A program made the translations under genes and the position numbers. The notes beneath the pieces were generated by a model. The model was not told the DNA's origin and made no database searches. It saw only the letters and a list, made by a program, of their open reading frames with translations. A DNA stretch of 64,000 nt from contig NC_071333.1 in assembly GCF_010183535.1 (NCBI RefSeq), forward strand, positions 14,444,587 to 14,508,586, in the 5' to 3' direction. The DNA is from Caenorhabditis remanei. Its lineage: Eukaryota; Nematoda; Chromadorea; Rhabditida; Rhabditidae. Each line of letters opens with the position of its first letter. The first letter of the stretch is position 1. This document shows, piece after piece, positions 37,380 to 48,639 of the stretch.

Positions 37380-38420
37380 AAACTTATTCTGTAGCGTTAA
37401 TCACATTATTTATTTATTTTCAAATGCATGCGGGTGGAAGGTTGGGACTCTGATACAACAGCAGACCCACTGCAAGACAATTTATAAAATTTTTCTTACT
37501 TTTGGAACACTTGTCTTGACGTTACCTGTTGTTGTGTCAGAGGTCTTTGAGATTGATTCATTCTGAAAAAGAGGTGTTTCAAAAATAGGTTTTACCAATG
37601 GATGAGCACCCAAACTAAAAGAGAGATCTTTCCGAATCTTTTCCATAACGTTGTTATTGGATTTAATCATTCTCAAAGAGGCATGCAAACAAAAATGTTA
37701 TTTTTTAAAATGTTTTGAATGATGTTTCTGACAGTGAAGGGAACTCAATAACTATTATTCAAAATGAAAAAATAACATTTTCCAATAGAGAGAGAGACTA
37801 TACTCCGTTCAATAGTAGGAATTGCTAAAAAATATATCTTTGTTTGAGCAATTCGAAAATTAACATTGATTAATAATGAAAATATGAAGATAATGGTTGA
37901 AAATATTTCATGGTTGAAGACTATTTGAAAATTCAAAAATTATGAGCATCACGAAAAAATACCAGAAAATGTTTCAATAGTATTATCCAACAACAACCTA
38001 TTTTTCTCTGATATCTCAGAATTTCTTAGAAGTCAATGCTAATTTTTTTCTTTAGTTTTTCACTGCATGCGGGTGGAGGTTGGGACTCTGATACAACAGC
38101 AGACAAATTGCAAGACTAAAAAACTTTTTTTTTAAACATTTTGGAACACTTGTCTTGACGTTACCTGTTGTTGTGTCAGAGGTCTTTGAGAATGATTTTT
38201 ATTCAATGGTTCATTTTGAAAAATAGGTGTTTCTGAAGTTGATTTAATCAATGGATGAGCACTAAAACCTGAAAAAGATGACCCTCAGCATATTTTTCAA
38301 AATGCGATTGTTGACTTTAATCATTCTCAAGGAGGCATGCAAAGGAAAATGTTACTTTTATCTTTTGGATAATGTTTATGACAGAGAAGTCAACTCAATA
38401 AACATTATTCGAAAGGTACA
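37380..38420 (-). repeat. Two direct copies of an exon-like unit (period about 639 bp)
   Basis: The sequence GCATGCGGGTGGA..GGTTGGGACTCTG occurs at about 37426 and 38065, each followed by a GACGTTACCTGTTGTTGTGT block and, further on, by AGGCATGCAAA. On the minus strand each copy contains an exon-like stretch. In copy 2 it follows ATCTTTTTCAG and encodes GFSAHPLIKSTSETPIFQNE, then PLNKNHSQRPLTQQQ, ending at CAG|GTAACG. In copy 1 it encodes GAHPLVKPIFETPLFQNES. A further acceptor (TTGTCTTGCAG) follows in copy 1. Q/N-rich protein of unknown family. A weaker relative (FQRTLIQQQ) lies near 41985-42045 inside the neighbouring array. Confidence 0.5.
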
Positions 38421-39594
38421 AATAACATTTTTCCCGGTGATAACATCTCATTAGCCGGAAAATTCACGTGGAAAAAAATATTACCAATAAAATTTCACGT
38501 GAGCAGAAAATTCTATTGGTATCCTTTGAATAATGTTTTTGACATGAACATCAATTCATTCAAATTCATTCAAAAGATTCAAATAGAATTTTCCCAGTAA
38601 AAAAACTATGTCAACGATTGGAGATTGGGGATTGTGCACGTTTGAGATCCTTGCAGATGAAATAGTTCTGTAGCTGTCTGAAAATTTATGTTTCAAAAAA
38701 ACTAGGGGTTTTGGGTCATCTTCCAGGATTATTCTTCGTCTAGTTGGATCTGTCTACATGCATAGTTATCTCAATCGTTTTCATATGTTTTTTTATTCTT
38801 GTAAATTCTGTCCATACCTTTTTTCATTTCCGCTCGAAACCCCATCAACTGTTAACACTATGTGATGAATTGGACCTCATCGTATCAAACGGCACTGGAT
38901 AATGTGTAAAAACTGAACATGTCGTTTGAGGTTGAGTGCTTCCAGTCATCACATTTTGTTGGAACATATGAGTTGAGAATAAGTCCATTTTCTATCCAAG
39001 GTGCTGTAATGGTGATCTGATAACTTTCCAAAAAAGAAAGTTGTCAGAACATCATTATCTGCATCTTGTGAGAACAACTTCTCCTCATAGCTTGACACCT
39101 TCTCTCTGAAACTCATGTGTGAATGAATTGTATTGGAGAAATTTCACATGAAACAGTTGTTGTTTGTATTTTCTGAATGTTGCTTGGAAAGGTGTATTTT
39201 GAACACTTCTCTGAGCATTTCTCACAAGGTGCAAACAGCAACTACCGCTCGGTCATACACAATTTTGTGCTGAACGATATCGGTGATTTCACAAAATTGT
39301 TCGAGGTCTTTAACATCAAAAAATTTGAGATTCAAAATTCAAACAACTGGGTTCAGTATCTAGAAAACTCAAAAAACAACGTTTCAAATAATTTCTGAAT
39401 ATTTTTCAACTTTGTAAGAAAAAACAACGAAAACCGAAATACAAAAGTTTTCAAATTTTTTAGTTGCATTTTGAAAAACTTTTCATTTATTGGATTCATT
39501 TGTTTGATTTTCGAACCATTCGAATTTTCGATGTTAGAAACCTTAACTTCCAGCTCTACCTTTTTGCTTTTTTTAATTTTTATTATGAATTTAA

Positions 39595-39746
39595 TTTTTT
39601 CTGTGCAAGGAAAGCTCACCCCGCCCCCTTGCGGCGGCCACGCTTATTTCTTGCGGCAGTGTTCAAAAGTGAACTCAACGTTGAGATGGGAATGGGCGTG
39701 GCCGTCGCTTAGCGGCGGGACCAGCTTTTCTTGCACAGAAAAAAAA
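39595..39746. mobile_element. GC-rich MITE (about 152 bp) inside array unit 1
   Basis: The ends TTTTTTCTGTGCAAGGAAAG and the inverse of CTTTTCTTGCACAGAAAAAA match except for one base. The interior is far more GC-rich than its surroundings (GGCGGCCACGC, CCGTCGCTTAGCGGCGGG) and is itself partly palindromic. Present only in unit 1, so it inserted after the array formed or was lost elsewhere. Confidence 0.75.
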
Positions 39747-40559
39747 GGAATTCTTGGAAATGAAAATGTTCTCATTGTTATATTTTGAAAATGAGCCATT
39801 TCTCATCAAATGAGCCAGTTTTCAGATTTTGACATTGAGAACATTTCTTCCATAGACACCCCAGTAAGATGTTATTATTTCGTGTCTGAAAGGTATCGAA
39901 CTCCCCTACATGAAATAACGTTGCTTTTTGAATTTTCTGAATACTGCTGAGACAGGTAGGCTTTTTTCCACTTCTCTGAGCATTATTTTCAAAATCTAAA
40001 AAGCAATTTTCTGCTGCTCTAACACAACTTCAATTTGCCCGACACAAACGCGTCAAATTCCTCATATCAAAAGAGTGAAGCTATTGTCTGAAACTGTCAA
40101 CTTATTTGAAAAACTAAGTCGTCTTTGAAAAAAGTCAAATTCAAAAAAAAGAATTTTAAAAAACAGAAACGAAATTGGTTTTTTTTATTGATGTTCTTGG
40201 TTTATATAATTTTGACAATAGTTTCGTTCATTAAGTTCATTCTTTTGCTATCTGTGACTTTATGCTGTTTGGTGTCCCTACACTTCTTTGAGATCACTGA
40301 ATTTATTTTTTCAAACACTTGAACCGAAAACTATTATTTTTCTGAATTTGCAATATGTTAAATTCAGACCTTCTGCTATTGAAAAATTCCGGATTGTGAT
40401 AGTTTTCAGTTCATTTTTTCGGAAAAAGCAGTTCAGTGATCTCAAAGCCAATATGCCTATCAAAAACTGCTAATCAGACTCATGATTCTGTTCTGAAAAG
40501 TAACAAAGGATACCAGACTCATGAAAATTCAATCTTATTTCCTTTTTTTTGTTTTTTCT

Positions 40560-40940
40560 TTTCTCAACTGCTCGAACAACATCCGAGTTAGTTGAAAACC
40601 AATTTTCAAACTTCTGATAAGATGCAAAACATATTAACAAAAATTTTTTGTTTCTGTCGGATGTTTGAATTTTGGTTTAAGGTGGCGTTGGGGATGGGAG
40701 GTGGGTGTGACACTAACATCTAGTCACTATGGGTTCAACATCTCTTTCTTTCTTTTCAACTGTTCGAACAACATCCGAATTAGTTGTAAACCAATTTTTG
40801 ACATTTCATGCAGTAGTAAAACAAAATAACACCAACGTTTTTGCTTCTGCCGGAATGTTTGAATTTCGGTTTAGGTGGCGTTGGGGATGGGAGGTGGGTG
40901 TGGCCAAAACAACAGGTCACAATGGGTTTATCATCTCTCA
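40560..40940. repeat. Sub-repeat dimer 1 (2 x about 190 bp)
   Basis: Two head-to-tail copies, each from CTGCTCGAACAACATCCGA-like to the G-rich GGCGTTGGGGATGGGAGGTG and on to ACTATGGGTT. The G-rich cores start at about 40684 and 40877. The minus strand is open across much of the dimer (SDVVRTVEKKERDVEPIVT and HTHLPSPTPPKPKFKH). Confidence 0.8.
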
Positions 40941-41136
40941 CTTTTTCTTTTTCATTTTTTTGAAGTCTTCTTTTTATTGCTGCATCGTCGGAAAGCATGT
41001 TAACACTGTGTGATGAATTGGACCTCATCGTATCAAACGGCACTGGATAATGTGTAAAAACTGAACATGTCGTTTGAAGTTGAGTGCTTTCATTCATCAT
41101 ATTTTGTTGGAACTTATGAGTTGAGAATAAGTCCAT
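40780..41136 (-). CDS. Candidate ORF in array (118 codons), unknown
   Basis: Minus-strand ORF beginning MDLFSTHKFQQNMMNESTQL, then HYPVPFDTMRSNSSHSVN, then a basic stretch DDAAIKRRLQKNEKEKVRDD, and running into the G-rich sub-repeat. Its first about 46 codons are kept open at the same place in all three array units (starting near 38990, 41136 and 43360). Its ATG lies 15 bp after an ATTACAG acceptor-like site. No domain recognised. A competing frame (YEEKLFSQDADN, KLSDHHYSTL) overlaps the site, so the true exon structure is open. Confidence 0.3.
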   Translation of the reverse strand: MDLFSTHKFQQNMMNESTQLQTTCSVFTHYPVPFDTMRSNSSHSVNMLSDDAAIKRRLQKNEKEKVRDDKPIVTCCFGHTHLPSPTPPKPKFKHSGRSKNVGVILFYYCMKCQKLVYN

Positions 41137-42784
41137 TTTCTATCCAGGGTACTGTAATGGTGATCTGATAACTTTCCAAACAAGAAAGTTTTTGAAAATT
41201 ATTATCTGCATCTTGTGAGAACAATTTCTCCTCATAGCAACTACGTTCTCTTTCATGTTTTGAATCGTATCGAAGAAACTAAACATGAAACAGCTGCTGT
41301 TTGTATAGAGTGCAAACAGCAACTAGGGTCTACAATTCTATACACAATTTTGTGCTGAACGATATCGGTGATTTCACAAAAATGTTCGGGGTGCCCAAGG
41401 CTCAAAAAATTGTTCTTCAACATCAAACAATTTAAAATTCAAAAACTAAACAAGTGAGCTCGGTATCTGAGAAGCTTAAGGAACAACGTTTTAAATACTC
41501 TCGGAAAAACAACAAAAGCCGAAATTGGAAAATTTTCACGGACGTTTTGTTTTTGTTTCATTTCCAAAAACTTTTCATTTATTGAATTCACTTGTTAGAT
41601 TTTTGAACAATTAAAATTGTTTGATGTTGTTGTGAACTAGCATTTAGGTCACGAATGAACTTCAGCTGGGAAATGATTGATTGTGGACTGTTTTGATTTG
41701 AGATGAAGTTGGTACAGAAAGGGTGAAAATCATGTTGTTGGTAGCAAAATGACCATTTTTTGAATCTTTTCTCGGGATTTCCATCTGAAAAAAGATATCA
41801 TTCAAAATTTGGAAATTTTCATCAGACGACTTGTTTTCTTCTATCACTCTGCTAATAAAACTTTAAAAATCAAAATAGTCTGGTTTTCAGTTTTCAGCAA
41901 AAGCGATATTCGTTACATTAAGATATGTTACAGGACAAATAAAACGACAACGGAAATGTTTTCCTTTTATCTGTCTTGCAACATATCTGTTGCTGAATCA
42001 GAGTTCTTTGAAAATTGAATGTTCTCACTGTTACATTTTGAAAATGAGCCGCTTTTCATCCAGTTTTTTTTTCAGAATATGACGTTGAAAACATTTAATT
42101 TTCAGGGAGTTCCCCTACATGAAGAAAAGTTGCTTTTTAAATTTTCTGGTTATTGTTGAGGCAGGTGGATCTTTTTCCACTTCTCTGACCATTGATCGCA
42201 AAATCTGAACAGCAATTTTCTGCACATCCAACACAACTACAATTTGCCTTATGACATCAAACGGATCCAAATTCTGATGTCAAATGAGGGAACCTACTGT
42301 CTGAAACTGTCAAATTATTCAATATACTGAGTCATCTCTGAATGAAGTCAATTTCAAAAAAAATTTATTTAAAAAAAACCCAAATTGGCTTTTTTCATTG
42401 ATGTTCTTGGTTTATATAATTTTTTGACAATAGTTTCGTTCATTAAGTTCATTCTTTTGCTATCTGTGACTTTATGCTGTTTGGTGTCCCTACACTTCTT
42501 TGAGATCACTGAATTTATTTTTTCAAACACTTGAACGGAAAACCATTATTTTTCTGAATTTGCAATATGTTAAATACAGACCTTCAGCTATTGAAAAATT
42601 CCGGATTGTGATAGTTTTTCAGTTCATTTTTTCGCAAAAAGCAGTTCAGTGATCTCAAGACCAACAGACCCGATCACTCACAATCAGTTCCTCAGACTGA
42701 TGATTCTGTTCTGAAAAGTAACAAAGGATTCCAGAATCATGAAAATTTCAGATGCATCATTTTTTCATTTTTTTTCATGTTTCT

Positions 42785-43165
42785 TTTTCTCAACTGCTCG
42801 AACAACATGCGAGTTAGTTGAAAACCAATTTTCAAACTTCTGATAAGATGCAAAACATAATAACAAAAATTTTTTGTTTCTGTCGGATGTTTGAATTTTG
42901 GTTTAAGGTGGCGTTGGGGATGGGAGGTGGGTGTGACACTAATATCTGTCACTATGGGTTCAACATCTCTTTCTTTCTTTTCAACTGTTCGAACAACATC
43001 CGAATTAGTTGCAAACCAATTTTTCACATTTCATGCAGAAGTAAAACAAAAAAACACCAACGTTTTTGCTTCTGCTGGAATGCTTGAATTTCGGTTTAGG
43101 TGGCGTTGGGGATGGGAGGTGGGAGTGGCCAAAACAACAGGTCACTATGGGTTTATCATCTCTCT
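42785..43165. repeat. Sub-repeat dimer 2
   Basis: Second pair of the about 190-bp sub-repeat, with G-rich cores at about 42910 and 43102, closing array unit 2. Confidence 0.8.
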
Positions 43166-44164
43166 TTTTTTTATTTCTTTTTTGTCCTCTATTTATTGCT
43201 GCATCGTCGCCCGAATGTTAACGCTATGTGATGAATTGGACCTCATCGTATCAAACGGCACTGGATAATGTGTAAAAACTGAACATGTCGTTTGAAGTTG
43301 AGTGCTTTCATTCATCATATTTTGTTGGAACTTATGAGTTGAGAATAAGTCCATTTTCTAATCAAGGTGCTGTAATGGTGATCTGATAACTTTCCAAACA
43401 AGAAAGTTTTTAGAAAATTATTATCTGCATTTTGTGAGAACAACTTCTCCTCATAGCAACCACGTTCTCTTTCATGTTTTGAAACGTATCGGAGAAACTA
43501 AACATGAAACAGCTGCTGTTTGTATTATCAGAGTGCAAACAGCAACTAGGGTCTATACACAATTTTGTGCTGAACGATATCGGTGATTTCACAAATTTGT
43601 TTTTTTTTTTTTAATTTTTGGCCACAACTAAAATTTGCATTATTACATCAAACGCATCAAATTCCTCTTATCAAACGAGGGAACCTGTTGTCTGAAACTG
43701 TCAAATTATTCGATATACTGAGTCATCTCTGAAAGAAGTCAATTTCAAAAAAAAAATGCAACAAAAAACAAAACCGAAATTGGTTTTTTTCTTTGATGTT
43801 CTTGGTTCATTGAACTTTTTGACAATAGTTTCGTTCATTACGTTCATTCCTTTGATATATGGGATTTTATGCCGTTTGATGTCCTGACACTTTTTGAGAT
43901 CATTGAATTTATTTTTTCAAACACTTGAACGGAAAACCATTATTTTTCTGAATTTACAATATGCTAAATACAGACCTTCAGCTATTGGAAAATTCCCGAG
44001 TGTACTAGTTTTCAGTTCACTTTTTTTGAAAAAGCAGTTCAGTGATTTCAAAGCCAATATGCCTATCAAAAACTGCTAATCAGACTCATGATTCTGTTCT
44101 GAAAAGTAACAAAGGATACCAGAATCATGAAAATTCAATCTTTTTTCCTTTTTTTTGTTTTTCT

Positions 44165-44850
44165 TTTCTCAACTGCTCGAACAACATCCGATTTAGTTGC
44201 AAACCAATTTTCGAACTTCTGATAAGATGCAAAACATAATAACACAAATGTTTTGTTTCTGTCGGATGTTTGAATTTTGGTTTAAGGTGGCGTTGGGGAT
44301 GGGAGGTGGGTGTGACACTAACATCTAGTCACTATGGGTTCAACATCTCTTTAACTGCTCAAACAACATCCGAGTTCTTTGAGAGCATTGAATTTATTTT
44401 TTCGAAAACTTGAACGAAAAACTATTATTTTTCTGAAACACAATATGCAAAATACAGATCTTCAGCTATTGAAAAATTCCGGATTGCAATAGTTGTCAGT
44501 TTATTTTTTTGGAAAAAAAATTTTAGTGACCTCAAAGCCGACAAATCACATCCCTCAATATCTGTTTATCAGACTCATGGTTTTGTTTGGAAATGTATCA
44601 AAGGATTCCAGAATCATGAAAAATTAGATGCATCTTTTTTTCTCCTTTTTGTTTTTTTTTTCTCAACTGCTCGAACAACATCCGAGTTAGTTGCAAACCG
44701 ATTTTTCACATTTTATGCAAAAGTAAAACCAAATAACACCAATTTTTTTGCTTCTGCTGGAATGGGGGAACTATCGGTTTAAGGTGGTGTTGGGGATGGG
44801 AGGTGGGTGTGGCCAAAACATCAGGCCACTATGGGTTTATCATCTCTCAC
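44165..44850. repeat. Sub-repeat pair 3, copies separated by about 300 bp
   Basis: Two further copies, with G-rich cores at about 44289 and 44786. Here the two are split by a partial repeat of the upstream AT-rich block (ATTTATTTTTTCGAAAACTT), indicating an unequal rearrangement of unit 3. Confidence 0.7.
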
Positions 44851-45186
44851 TTCTTTCTTTTTTTAGTTACACCAATTTCCAAAGTTTATACTCATCATTC
44901 TCATCAGTTTAGTAAAATTATGTCAAAAATCCTTCAGTACAACATCAAAACTTATATTGAAAAGCTTAAAGTCCTCCGAAAAGTGATATGCATACGTTTG
45001 GTCGAAACTTTTACATCGAAATTCTGAAAATAGCATTTTCCCTTTCTCTCTTTTCACTGTTAGTTTTTCAAATCTAGATTTTGAGTTTCTCACAATGAAA
45101 ATTTATTCAAACAAGCAATCATTTATTCATTTTTATCCCCTCATTTAATCCCATGATTATTCATTTTTGTTGTTGTTTTTTCTGTA

Positions 45187-45314
45187 CAGTGCTGCACAAA
45201 AAAATTCTCGTTTTCTAAACGGGACCTTCTAATATTTCTTTCTTGTTTTTTTTTGAATTCGAAAGTGTCAACCGGTTGAGAAACATCAGAAGTTCTTTTT
45301 TCGTTGCAGCACTG
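45187..45314. mobile_element. 128-bp Tc1/mariner-type MITE
   Basis: Ends CAGTGCTGCACAAAAAAA and the inverse of TTTTTTCGTTGCAGCACTG, with TA on both sides (45185-45186 and 45315-45316). The outermost CAGTGCTG matches the Tc1 end as I remember it. Too short to encode anything. Confidence 0.8.
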
Positions 45315-45414
45315 TAAGAACTTTATATGCCTCAATATCATATCACCTTTTTTTTAAATCTTCTATTTCCCCCAATTATCTTTTCCTGTCTGTCCATATA
45401 ATCAACCCCTATCC

Positions 45415-45488
45415 AAAATAACAGAAATTCCCAGCTCACTTATCCGCTTCCATAAGCTATATTGTGAATGTTGAATTTCTGTTATTTT
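45415..45488. mobile_element. 74-bp palindromic MITE
   Basis: AAAATAACAGAAATTC at the left is matched by its exact inverse GAATTTCTGTTATTTT at the right, around about 42 bp that contains a smaller palindrome (CTTATccgcttcCATAAG). Confidence 0.6.
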
Positions 45489-45710
45489 TAAGCCTTTCAC
45501 GTATTTTTGTGAGGTGACGAGTGCTATGCCAAATTTATCTGTTTACCCACTTCACTACTCTTTTATTTTATGTATGTCTCAAATGTATACTCCAATTTTG
45601 TCAAGTTCAATTATTCCATTCCATCTGTTCAATAAATATTTACTTGACAACACACACCTTAATGTTCCGGCAAAAAATCAACAAACGTTTCCAAAAATTT
45701 TTTTTTAAAG

Positions 45711-45780
45711 TAGCGGCGGAGTGCAGAACCAAACTAATATTGCTTGCTCAGCAGCCACTCTAACCACTATACCACAGGAA
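45711..45780 (-). other. tRNA-like sequence, minus strand
   Basis: Read on the minus strand it starts TTCCTGTGGTATAGTGGTTA, which contains a perfect A-box (TGGTATAGTGG) of the Asp/Glu/Gly tRNA type. A stretched B-box-like GGTTCTGCACTCC follows. The 3' end CCGCCGCT does not pair with the 5' end, so it is a pseudo-tRNA or tRNA-derived repeat. Confidence 0.45.
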
Positions 45781-46072
45781 ACGAAGAGACGTAAGAGTGA
45801 AAAAAACGTTTTCACCGGAAAATTTGATTGTGTTTACCCAAACAGCGCATACGCCAGAGTTAATTTGTTAGAAGTCAAAAATCATGTTTTCCCAGCTGCC
45901 ACTATGGTGATTTCAAAGATACCACATTATGTTACCTTTAGGTAACAATTATACAAAAAGTAATCTGATGAGCAACATTTCTGGTAGATTTGAATGTTCC
46001 AAACTACATCCTTTTTGACAGATTTTTTGAAATTCTCAAAACATTCGTGAAGTATTAACTTCTCACTCTTGA

Positions 46073-46078
46073 TTTATT
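46073..46078 (-). terminator. Poly(A) signal of the H3.3 gene
   Basis: AATAAA on the minus strand, 140 bp past the stop. No replication-type histone stem-loop was seen, in keeping with a polyadenylated replacement histone. Confidence 0.55.
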
Positions 46079-46217
46079 GAATTTAGGTTTTTGAAACATG
46101 AAAGGAATTTTAAAGGAAAGTACAGAAAAGTGGTGAGATTGGGAGATTACATTGAAAATGGGTTTGATTGGAGATACATTAGTATAACATTAGTGAGAGA
46201 TGATTTAGGTGAGAGGC

Positions 46218-46729
46218 TTATGCGCGTTCTCCACGGATGCGGCGAGCCAACTGGATGTCCTTTGGCATGATGGTGACGCGCTTGGCGTGGATGGCGCACA
46301 AGTTGGTGTCTTCGAAGAGACCGACGAGGTAGGCCTCAGAAGCCTCCTGGAGTGCACCAATGGCAGCCGACTGGAAGCGGAGATCGGTCTTGAAGTCTTG
46401 TGCTGAAAAAAGTTGGTTTTGTTTGAATAGCGCATCGATTTTTTTTCTCTTACCGATCTCACGAACAAGACGTTGGAATGGGAGCTTGCGGATGAGAAGC
46501 TCAGTCGACTTCTGGTAACGACGAATCTCACGAAGAGCGACGGTTCCTGGACGATAACGATGTGGCTTCTTGACTCCTCCGGTGGTTGGAGCCGACTTGC
46601 GAGCCGCCTAAAATTTATCGATTTTTGCGACTCGCTTTTCTCGTTGTTTCGATATACCTTGGTGGCAAGCTGCTTACGTGGAGCCTTTCCTCCAGTTGAT
46701 TTACGAGCGGTTTGCTTGGTACGAGCCAT
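46218..46729 (-). CDS. his-71: Histone H3.3 variant
   Basis: Replacement histone H3 laid down outside S phase. Exons 46729-46658, 46607-46454 and 46402-46218 give exactly 136 codons (including Met) plus stop. The N-terminal tail is the standard [20 protein letters not shown]. The stretch [11 protein letters not shown] has Thr at position 31, as in worm H3.3. The core carries AAIG at 87-90, the H3.3 signature, in place of SAVM of replicative H3. The end is [10 protein letters not shown]. Introns and a poly(A) signal also mark it as a replacement-type gene. The symbol is by synteny with sdpn-1 (C. elegans F45E1.6 and F45E1.7, as I recall); by sequence alone his-72 would be equally possible. Confidence 0.93.
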
Positions 46730-48639
46730 TGGTTCACCTGAAGCAATAAATTTAAGTTATGAGGAGCAAAAAAGGTAAAAAGTGGGTGAGAAAGGATATC
46801 AGCTATCAGAATGAAGAACGGACTGCGCAAGGCAGAGAAAACGAGAAGGAGAGGGAGAGAGACTTATTATGCGACTCGAGGCGACCGCGTTGCCGACCGC
46901 TTCGCATCAAGTAGTGAGAGTTGGAAATCTTGTGACTGGGTCGAAATATCATCCATCTAAAGCTTTGTTATTCATAACAGATTTTGGGAGACTGAAAGAG
47001 TTTGCATACAAATAAGCAGATTTGAGAAAGACTGATATTTAGTGGAATTAATGGCTTTGGGGTGTGTTTTAATGAACTTTCGATTGAGTCAACCAATTCT
47101 GAAATGTAAATGTTGGTTTCGAATTATTCAAGGGAAAAGTACAAACTCAATATCTATTGACGAATTTGAAATACAAATTTATGACGTGAGAATGATACAA
47201 AGTCTCGCAAAATTGGTATCGCTGAACAAAGAAGCTTTTAGTTCGATTGAATGAAAAGAAAAAAGGAAGAGAAATAGTGAGGCGACAAAAGATCGAAATA
47301 TAAGTGAGGTGGTGGTTGCGAGAAAAAGAGAAATAGCGCCTGAGTGTGAGAGCGTGTTGACAAAATATAGGTGGTCTTAGTGAAGAGAACACAACGCGGG
47401 AAATTAAATGACATCGGGTCGGGATGGATTTTTTGATGACTGGAGATTCTCGAATTTTTTGGTTGGTGTTTTGTGGGAGAACGGATGAAGTTGGGTAAAC
47501 CTGATGATAAAAATATATAATATATAATGTGAAAATAGATTTATGTGAATCCCGGAATAATCTACTACGTCATTTGCCGGAGCTCCAAGGGAAGATATTG
47601 ATGACACATTCAACTTTTCACAATTCAACAATTTGCCAAAAGATTTGTGACTATCTGTGTTGCCCAAATATTTTCACTTTCTGTCATGTGTCATTGTCAA
47701 TGACAAGGATTGTCACATCACACTTCAGCTAACTGACCCCTGTTAAAGAATAAAGTTCCTTGTGTCTTCAGCTAATTTGGGGAATGCGCTTCCTTGCAGA
47801 CGATGTTTTGATTATTCACCAACGGAAAGATAAACATATCACCATTGGTTGGTCTCAGTTACAAATCACTATTTCGCTGACAGACTGGATGGCATCTAGG
47901 AGAGATCAAAATGCGGAGTCCACGGAGACGGAGGCAGGGAATAATTTCATATATAAGATGGTGATCGGGTTCGAGTAGAATCTGACTAATTCGTTGTGGA
48001 ATGATTTTGTATTTTCTATTTTGTGAGTTTCGATATGTTTTGTGAATGTTCGTGGAAGTCGAATCCTGTTTGATTAATGACAATCGTACTGTTATTATTT
48101 CATCAGATTCATATAATAACAAAACCCAAAGATATGTGATATCAGAAGTTCACCCAATACCATTACATCGGAGTTCCTGTTGATCAACTTCCTTCTTTGA
48201 ATGCAAGTTTGATTTCATATGACATCCACCTGTTCACTTTCCTGATACTCTGACCTCTACACATTTCTGGTACTTTCTACAGTAAATCAGTTCGCTGTGT
48301 CACTTTTTGTACGCCGGCTAACCTTTCCCCTTTTCATTATTTTTCTCGAAGAAGAGAAGACGTTGATAACAGAATAGGAGAAGTCGAGAAAAAAAACGAA
48401 GAGAAACGGACTTGTGATTGTGTCGTTGAAATGGAGACGTAGAGAGAATAGAGAGAAACTGTTATACCGGTCTGTGGGCGGGACCCAAGGAGAATAAGAG
48501 GACGAAGACATGAGGGCCCTACTTTAAAAGCCTCGTCTGACGCTGTTTGTTTACTTTTGTTCACAATTTTTTCAAAAATTGAATTTATTCTTAAACTTCA
48601 AATTGTTCCCAAATTTGAAAACTTCTTTCAAATTTCAGA
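46730..48639. other. Divergent promoter region his-71 / phosphatase gene
   Basis: 1.9 kb between two divergent starts. A purine-rich tract at 46797-46900 resembles the segment at 36905. No coding exon supported. Confidence 0.5.

Larger units (their letters stand above)
38851..44870. repeat. Three-copy tandem array, unit about 2.15-2.2 kb
   Basis: Anchor GTTAACRCTRTGTGATGAATT occurs at 38851, 40999 and 43217. Anchor CACAATTTTGTGCTGAACGA occurs near 39259, 41343 and 43559, and the block holding TTGATGTTCTTGGTT near 40190, 42400 and 43795, always in the same order. Each unit ends in a pair of about 190-bp sub-repeats. Unit 3 is shortened in its middle. Copies differ by substitutions and small indels. 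Open minus-strand frames recur in each copy but are not consistent enough to call a gene with confidence. Confidence 0.85.

Noticed and set aside
38440..38530. Short palindrome near TACCAATA...TATTGGTA with CACGTG
   Set aside because: Arms are short and imperfect, with no target duplication or repeat copy seen.
46079..46217. Histone 3' stem-loop after the H3 gene
   Set aside because: No stem-loop found; an AATAAA is present instead, fitting a replacement histone.
46205..46729. 174-codon ORF starting like histone H3
   Set aside because: It reads through unspliced introns; the spliced model gives the exact 136-residue H3.3.
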